Notes under the pieces: generated by a model | Told to the model about the DNA's origin: nothing | What the model saw: only the letters and a program-made list of their open reading frames with translations | Database searches by the model: none | Shown here: piece by piece, positions 57,101-64,000 of the stretch | Layout: every line of letters starts with the position of its first letter | Numbering within the stretch: the stretch's first letter is position 1 | Source of the DNA: Ctenosaura bakeri | Taxonomy: Eukaryota; Chordata; Lepidosauria; Squamata; Iguanidae | Assembly (NCBI GenBank): GCA_948474755.1 | Contig: CAOLHI010000969.1 | Span: forward strand, 124,001 to 188,000 | Length of the DNA: 64,000 nt | Reading direction: 5' to 3' | Program-made: the position numbers and the translations under genes

Positions 57101-60100
57101 ATACAGAACATGTATCATACTGGAAAGTAGCATTTCTCTAATACCAAAAACTACTACATATTATGTTGCTAAAAACAAACAAGCAAATGAATGTCCATCA
57201 GTCACATACAGTGGAAATTATTAGGAAATCAACAACATTGTGGATGCTGCTAGCGTTGTTAAAAGAACAGAAAACCTAGTCTTATTATCAAACAATTTTA
57301 ATAATTGGTAGAATTCATGAAGGAGAGAAAGTTTCTACATATTGCTACTGCCTGCCCCCTTCTGCTCTCAGTCCCAATATTCAGCTTGTCCAAAGAACAA
57401 CTGCAGTGCTGTTTCATAAACGAGGCCCTTATCTAATTTCTGGTTACAGGGTAAGGTATTGTAACCATATGAGTAAAATCACCTTATTACAGTTTAGAAA
57501 AAGACATTGGCTTTATGGTAAAGCTGACTTTGTCCCCCACCCCCACTCCATGGAATGGAATGGATGTAGAATATGTGACTAATAAAACTGATTTTATTAG
57601 CCACATACATTAAAACAGAAGAGTGACAAGCAGAAATAAAGAAAAAGGGTAGGGACAGAGAGGAAGGTGTGGGAGGCACTAAAGGAACATTAACAAAGAC
57701 ATCTATAAATCAAAGGATGACATCTATTCTAGTCAGTCAGAGGAAGGGTACAAAAGAATTTTCTTTCCAAATTATAAATATACTGATAGCTGAAAATGTA
57801 TTCAAATGCAGACAGCGCTATCTGTACCATGAATATTATTATGCTCTACATAGTTAATGTTGCTTTTAATTTAATTTAATTTATTAAATTAATTTATAAA
57901 CTGATAAGAATCATGGTATTAGTATATGGTCACAGTTTGTTATTTTCTTTGGTCTGACTGGATTGATTGTCTATGATTTCAGTGTGACTTGATTCCAAGT
58001 AGATATGATTGTGAATATACTCTGGTTCAAACAAGCCCTATTTTTTTTTAAAAAAAAATGAGAATTTTAAAAAAAAACTGGTATTTGGTACTTTCATTTG
58101 AAACACAAGGAATATGCATCAAAAGTGAAGGAAGTGTTCAGGGGTTTTTTTTTAAATGGACATTTCTCCAAGTTAGTCAATGGGGTTAGTACTTTACTCT
58201 TATGCAAGTTTATTTCCAATTAAGCACATGTTGGATTTTTCTGCAGAAAATTTCAGCCTTGCAGAAAAAAACTGGCACATGTTAAATGGGAAGTCCTATT
58301 GTATCTATGGGCTTCCTCCCAAGAAAATGAAGATTGCATTGCCAACTCATGCTCCTGAAATGCCAGTCCTTTCCCCTGCTTTATGGGATAGGAATATTAA
58401 TTTTTGTAAGCTTAAATGTCATCTATAGGATGTCGCATTTCACTGAACAGTGTGATCAAGACAACACTTTAATTTTCTTTCCAGTAATTAATCCTGCAGT
58501 CCCCAGAAAGACAATTTATGTTTATCTACCTGCCTATCTACCTGCATGCACAGAGTTGTTGGAAAAACATGCCAGCTGGAAGAAGTGGCACTATGCTTCA
58601 AACATCCCCTTAACTTCTTCCCAAACACTTCTACATAAATGAATCAGTTGAATTCTTTTAGATTGATGGCAATATGCAGAAACAATGGACTGACTCCTTT
58701 CATGTACCCTTATAAAACAATTTCACTGGCAATGCATGGAGCTTGCCATAGGTAATTATATAAGAAAATGAAGCTTGTTTTGTTGCCCCTATATTTTCTT
58801 CTTCTCCTTCTTCTCTTCTTATTTCAAGCAACAATACTTTTCTGTCATGAACATCAACAATTTATTCCAACTGTGCTCTTTTAAGGTGTTGTAGCAAATG
58901 TGTTTGCTCTGACCTTATATGAGAAACACATGAAACTTCCTGTTGAGCATCCCATTCTGTATGACCACATATATGTGTGCATGATTCCCCTCCATATACA
59001 TTGAATTTAACAGGTTTATCCTAATGCTTTTCATTTACTTTGCTTAGCATACTAGTGAACTTCTAAGCAGGAGTGTTACACACTGCAAAAGCCTGCATGG
59101 CATGGGTTACAGCAAATAAGGTCTAAGAAGCATTGTCCTTCTTCTGATTGTGATGTTTAAAGGATGTTAATGGGCATTGCTGAAAAGGAAGGAAACCAAT
59201 ATCTAATAAGAATATGAAGTCAAAAAAAAAAATCCCTACACACATTAAAACCAAATTTAATGTTAAAATCATATGTATTACCACTAATGCAAAAGTTTTG
59301 TTTAATGCAACTCTTTAGAAGTTAGAACTAAGAAGAAGGCTGCTATCTAAGTGTTAACAGCAATATCAAGTATGCATGTTCTCCATACTTTGTCTGCCTG
59401 TAATGCATTTGGAATAACACTATCCTAGACAATCAAATGCATGAAAAATTAGGTAAGAGCTATAGCAGTTGAATCACCTGACCCCTAAGACCTGCTGTAT
59501 TTCCAGGAAGCACTTAAGTTGTAACGGAGTATATAGACTTTTGTACCATCAGTGTGTCTCAAAACAGGGTATTTTATCAGCGCTGTAGAAATGTTTTGTT
59601 GGGGTATGCCCTAGGTTTTTAGAAAGTTACTGTTTTGAGCACCAGTTCTTAACCATTGTGCCCCAAAAGGACAAAAAAAGTATATTTCAACGATGTTAAA
59701 TTCCATTTTTCTATATGGTGTTCAAATGGAGATCTTTTGAAGTCTGCTACCATTTTAAAAACAAATCTATTTAAAAATATCTAATACTTCCCTATTTCTT
59801 TTTTCTCAGCACACAGACTGACAGTATTGTTTAGGCTATAAAACATCAGATCAGTCCAACTGCATTTTTACATAAATGCATGCTTCCTTCCTTATCTTGT
59901 GAATTTGCAATACACTTTTTGCATATCTGTACAAAATGATTTTTAAAAATGATTTTTTTAAAAATCAGGAAATATTTTGTACATGCATAATATGGGTATA
60001 ACTATATTAATATGTGGAAGTAAATTCAGAGGTAGAATGTATATCTAAAATGTTAATTATAGGAAATGATAAAGTGCTTTAAGCATTTTAAATGGACTTG

Positions 60101-62627
60101 TAGATTTTTATTTTAAAGTTAGAAACTTCCTAAAATATCTCATTAGTCTACCTTAGTCTGAAATCTACGCTGAACATTTAAGTCTATGTTCAGTTAATAA
60201 CATTTCATGATAATTGTGACATTATATATTCAGTGGTACTTGTAGCAGAGTAGCCTCAGAGATGTTGTCTGATATCAATTAGTGTCCTTAAAGCTTATCA
60301 AACAGATTTGAATTAATCAGTAATTTAAAATTCCATCACTATGAACTGATTTTTGCTGGTTCTTTTTTAATGGGCACATTTTAATGTTTTAGGGGAAATT
60401 GTAGTATCTGATGTAATGTCTGGTATTAATCTCTAAAGGAGGAATGTTGCTTGAAAAATATTACAGTTCCAGAAAATATCCTATCAGATTATGAAAGTAA
60501 GTTACAAAACTAAATTTTTTTACTTTACCTCCTTGGACTTGAATTCTGCATTTGCTTAGATTGTTCAAGATGAAAGATTCTAACCTAATTGTATGCAGCA
60601 ACTTTGGACTGCACAGGTTCTGTCAAAGCTTGAGGAATATGGAATTACATGTTAGATCACATTTCAAATTGTACACATTATAACATTTAGCTTGAATTCA
60701 TATACAAGTTGGATTGTGTTATTTTATGAATAGCACAATGTGCCTCAACTTTAAAATAATCCAGAAATTAGATTGTGTTTAACTCAAATCCTGATGTGAT
60801 GATCATTTTAATAACCTCCATTTATAAGATTTGTAGTGTTGGTGCATTAATCTTTTCCTGCATCAGTGAAAAAGTTGTGGCCATGTTCAGAAAGGTTTAT
60901 TCAAAGGTGCTTTGTCTTTGAATAGTAAATTTCCATGTATACTATACAATTGAAAGTTTATTCTTATGTAGAGCTGCTGTTTAAGGCGGGGGAGTCTAAA
61001 GCCTTCTTGGTTGTTTGGAACTAGATTCATGATTCCTTGGATTCCAGCCATTAAACACAACTAACAGTCCATGGGAAAACAACGCATGTTAAAATCAGAG
61101 ATGAATCAATTTGCTTGTAAATGATAACTGCAGTTTAGCTTTAACCAAGAAACATCAATGTCAAGTTCAAGTTCATATATAACTTTGCTTGTTGCATTAA
61201 ATGGACAGTCCTATAGGCAACTGCAGTCCTATACGGACTTAACCAGGTATAAACCACATTGCATTTAGTGAGTCTTACCTTTTAAGAGATATAAGCAGGA
61301 TTCTGATGGAAGTGATAAATTCAGTTTTAACCATTCTGTGTGAATAGCATAACATCCTGTTTACCTGTTGGTGGTATTTTTCACTGCTCAGTTTTTTGAA
61401 GTATTCTTTGAAGCGGACCATTTTTGGAAGGTATTCCAAAGGCTAACTGATGCCCATGTTTCCTTGTGGGTATTCTATGGAGGAAACACATATGACTGAG
61501 GAGGAAAGAATTAAAGTCAGCAGTGGACAGGAATAGGGCCCAAATGTGTGAGGAACCACCTCTCTCTCCCCCTATATTCTCTGCTACTGCTTTATCTTTC
61601 CTTCTTTTCCCTCATCCTCCTGCCCAGAAAGATGTCAGGGGAGGGACAGATAAATCTTTTCAGAATTTTGAATGGATTGCTCTGAGAGGACTAGAGGATT
61701 CCCATACCTGTTTTTTATAATTATGGGCTTGTGAACCATAAGGTGGTCTTACAGAGATGTTCTAGGATCATCAATATCATGTGTCCTACTAGCAGAGTGG
61801 TAGCCTAGTCCTTTTAGAAATGCAGAACTGCAAATGTATGAGAAATGGTTTGTTTCAAAAGAGTAAAAGCAGGGTTGGGGGCCCTCCAGTCTGCAGTGAG
61901 GATGCAATCTCCATGCGTTTTCCATCAGACCCATAAACATCAGCTGCTATTACTGACCAGTGATCAGTTATGAGATGTAGGTTTTAGATACTCTGCGTAG
62001 ACCTGATCTGTGGTTTGCAAACAGGAGTGCTGTTGCATGGAACTAAATGCAGGAAAGCTTACTCCTCAGTAGACATGCATTGATTTGATCTGAGTCATAT
62101 ATCCTCTGCAAAGTTAATCCTCCATAGCTGTCTATCAGTTGAAATTAGTTTCCAGTAGCTTACTACATACAATGATGAGTTCATTTTTCTCAACATGATT
62201 TGCAGATTCTTGATTTCCAACTTGCCTCTCAAATGTTGTTTTCATTTCCTCATTTCTTCCCCATGAACTTAACAAACATATATTAATACATTTGTATATC
62301 AAGTATTATCAGTGGTGCATTCAGTTTTAAACTGTTATTTACTAAAAATGAAATACAATGGCTTTCTCACCAACTTACAACAGTCAGCTTAAACTTTTGC
62401 ACTGCTTTGTTTCAATAAAACTGCTTTTGCTAATAAAGAATTCAAAGGTACCTTTCCTTCCTACTATGTCATTAAAAGAGACAGGCATCATTTAGCATTC
62501 TGAATACATATAGTGAATTGCCTATAGATTACAAAATGTTCCCAATATCCCTTCTTTATTAGAAGAAACAGGCTAGCTGCATCATATCAGTAACATATAG
62601 TTGTGATAATATACCTGACTGAGACAG
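51151..62627. other. Repeat-poor AT-rich DNA, no gene recognised
   Basis: About 11.5 kb with few recognisable transposons. Simple features are a purine-rich (GAA/GGA)n tract at about 53,830-53,882, a 'ataataataataa' tract at about 56,411-56,424, a 'ttcttctccttcttctc' tract at about 58,799-58,815, and T-run/A-run junctions near 56,757-56,777 and 58,040-58,058. The longest open frame (51,721-52,194) crosses an A-run and has no domain I know. Stretches near 52.78-53.12 and 55.03-55.40 kb have TAAT/ATTA-rich, non-repetitive sequence of the kind seen in vertebrate conserved non-coding elements. That is only an impression. Confidence 0.4.
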
Positions 62628-62794
62628 TTTCTGCACTACATTGTTATAGTGCTATTATTCTACTGTCAACATCCTATGGAATCTTGGGGTTTGCAGTTTA
62701 AGGAGGGGCATTTGAGGACCTCAGTAAACTACAAAGCCCAGAATTCCACAGGATGAAGAAAGTGGAATAATAGCACTATAACAATGTAGTGTGG
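62628..62794. mobile_element. Foldback MITE, family A copy 5 (best preserved)
   Basis: The left arm 'ttctgcactacattgttata...caacatcctatggaatcttg' pairs with the right arm 'aattccacaggatgaagaaa...tataacaatgtagtgtgga' over about 70 bases with a short spacer. It is the clearest copy for defining the ends of the family. Confidence 0.8.
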
Positions 62795-63324
62795 ATATTG
62801 TGGATAGCCTATAACCTGCATGAAACCAGCCCAAAGAAACTGGCATCATTATTCTTGGCATATTTTACTACTTTGGGCCACATTCAAATATAATTTAAGG
62901 TAACAAAATGTCTCCCCCACCAAATGAAGCCATATGTGTGGTTACAAAAGAAGTACACTGAATTTGCTTATTTCCACTGTGAGACATTTTTATTAACCCT
63001 TTACTAAGGATTTATAAGCTCCTATCCTAGTTCAGGTATTTACATTGAGCTCTAATTTAGCCCAGCTGAGACCTGATCATATCTGAATGAAACACAAATC
63101 TGAATTGAAATTTGAAAATCTGAGCTTCATGCCTCCCACTTAACCTGCTTTGGAAAACCAAAATGAGTGCAACTATTTCCTATGCAAAGGCATGGTATTT
63201 GGAGATACGGTAATCCTTTCCATGGGATTAGCCTTCCAAATCCCAGACAGTGGGGTCTATGGGGTTTTTATGCTAGGTACTTTCAACATTCGTTTTCTTG
63301 TCTCTAAAAGTTGCTTCTGAGCTT
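62795..63324. other. Non-coding DNA
   Basis: No gene or recognised repeat. Confidence 0.35.
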
Positions 63325-63545
63325 ACTTATTTATTTCCAACATTTATATACTACTTTTCATTTTAAAAAAAACCCTGAAAGCACTTAACAAATGCAGACC
63401 CAAAATCGGACACAGAATTTGAAACAGACAATAAAACAGTTAAAAGGATAAAATGTTAAAATAATTTAAAACACCAAAGCCCAAAGAACTAGTCATTAAA
63501 ACCCAGGGCAAACCAGTGGACTTAAGAATTAGGAAAGTGAACAGG
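63325..63545 (-). mobile_element. LINE 3'-tail fragment, reverse
   Basis: 'cttatttatttccaacattt', 'atatactacttttcatttt' and 'gaaagcacttaacaaatgc' match the reverse-complement tail layout of L2/CR1-like squamate LINEs. It then runs into A-rich 'ataaaacagttaaaaggata'. No coding remains. Confidence 0.5.
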
Positions 63546-63644
63546 AAAATGGATGGGTGAATAGATTTTTTTTTTCAATCACTCAAAAAGCAAATATAAA
63601 GTGCAAGGAAGTATAGGGCCATCCCTGGGAATTAGAAGAGGGGG

Positions 63645-63765
63645 GTTTGTTTTGTTTATTCATTTATATCCGGCCTTTCCCCCCCAAATGGGACCTAACA
63701 ACAAATAGGGTATACCATAAAATAAAGAAAAGCATAAAACTGTCAGGGCCTCCTGCCCATTCCAA
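63645..63765 (-). mobile_element. LINE 3'-tail fragment, reverse, beside tandem units
   Basis: 'tgttttgtttattcatttat' followed by 'atccggcctttcccccccaaatgggacc' is a second reverse-oriented LINE tail only 100 bases from the previous one. The ~104-bp tandem units follow directly. Confidence 0.5.
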
Positions 63766-64000
63766 CTGCCCCTTCTGGAGCCTCAGAGAATAATAGGCAG
63801 GCACAGTTGCACTACTTGCCAGCCCCAGCAGTGGCTGAAAGGCCATCTCCTCTGTTCCAGCTGCCATTGTTGTGGCCTGGGAGGGAGAGGAGAAGAGACA
63901 GGCAGAGCTCTATTGCCTTTCAGCCCCAGCAGTGGATGAAAGCCCCCTACCAACCATTTCCAAGTGGCCTTGGAAAGAGGAAAGAATAGACAGGCACAGC
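63766..64000. repeat. ~104-bp tandem units, copy 2 (runs off the window)
   Basis: Two units share 'gacaggca(c/g)ag...' or 'aggcaggcacag', then 'cagccccagcagtgg(c/a)tgaaag', then '...ccatt(g/t)...gtggcct(g/t)gga'. They are related in reverse complement to 7,741-7,925, where 'catcagctgctggg' and 'ggccactacggtggcagctg' appear. The array continues beyond the window end. Confidence 0.6.

Overview
This looks like nuclear genomic DNA from a vertebrate, most likely a squamate reptile. The pointers are interspersed repeats: CR1/L3-type LINE 3' ends with the 'attctatgattctatga' tail, a Sauria-type tRNA SINE whose 3' tail resembles RTE/BovB, other tRNA-derived SINEs, non-autonomous DNA transposons of Tigger, hAT and Harbinger type, and lizard-style microsatellites. 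I find no host protein-coding exon, rRNA, functional tRNA gene, CRISPR array or operon that I can support. The window reads as intergenic or intronic DNA.

Layout. 1-8.3 kb: ordinary AT-rich sequence with SINE, MITE, Tigger-like and LINE fragments, plus one broken coding-like segment near 3.3-3.7 kb. 8.3-24.27 kb: an abnormal block made almost wholly of homopolymer runs, broken by one readable island at 20.01-21.955 kb. 24.27-32 kb: a foldback MITE, a hAT-like element rich in 'acttgacttgag' motifs, and a decayed non-LTR retrotransposon with an ORF1-like region and an APE-type endonuclease, itself interrupted by a CR1 fragment. 32-51 kb: a dense mosaic of SINEs, CR1/L2-like tails, MITEs and two minisatellites, including a GC-rich Harbinger-like insertion inside a CR1 copy. 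51-62.6 kb: repeat-poor AT-rich DNA without recognisable genes. 62.6-64 kb: MITE, LINE tail and ~104-bp tandem units.

The main structural signal is technical. The readable island at 20.01-21.955 kb is the reverse complement of 30.02-31.95 kb. Paired positions sum to about 51,970 throughout, and nearly every difference is a mixed-base stretch collapsed into homopolymers. With the surrounding homopolymer block, this points to a base-calling, consensus or foldback-read assembly artefact rather than biology. Long predicted peptides made of F, K, G and P in 8.3-24.3 kb come from AAA/TTT/GGG/CCC codons and should not be annotated.

No new biological system was found. The most informative biological items are the five-copy foldback MITE family, the nested Harbinger-in-CR1 insertion with its 'TAG' duplication, the retrotransposon with ORF1 and endonuclease but no visible reverse transcriptase, and a MITE carrying a 33-bp in-frame tandem repeat.
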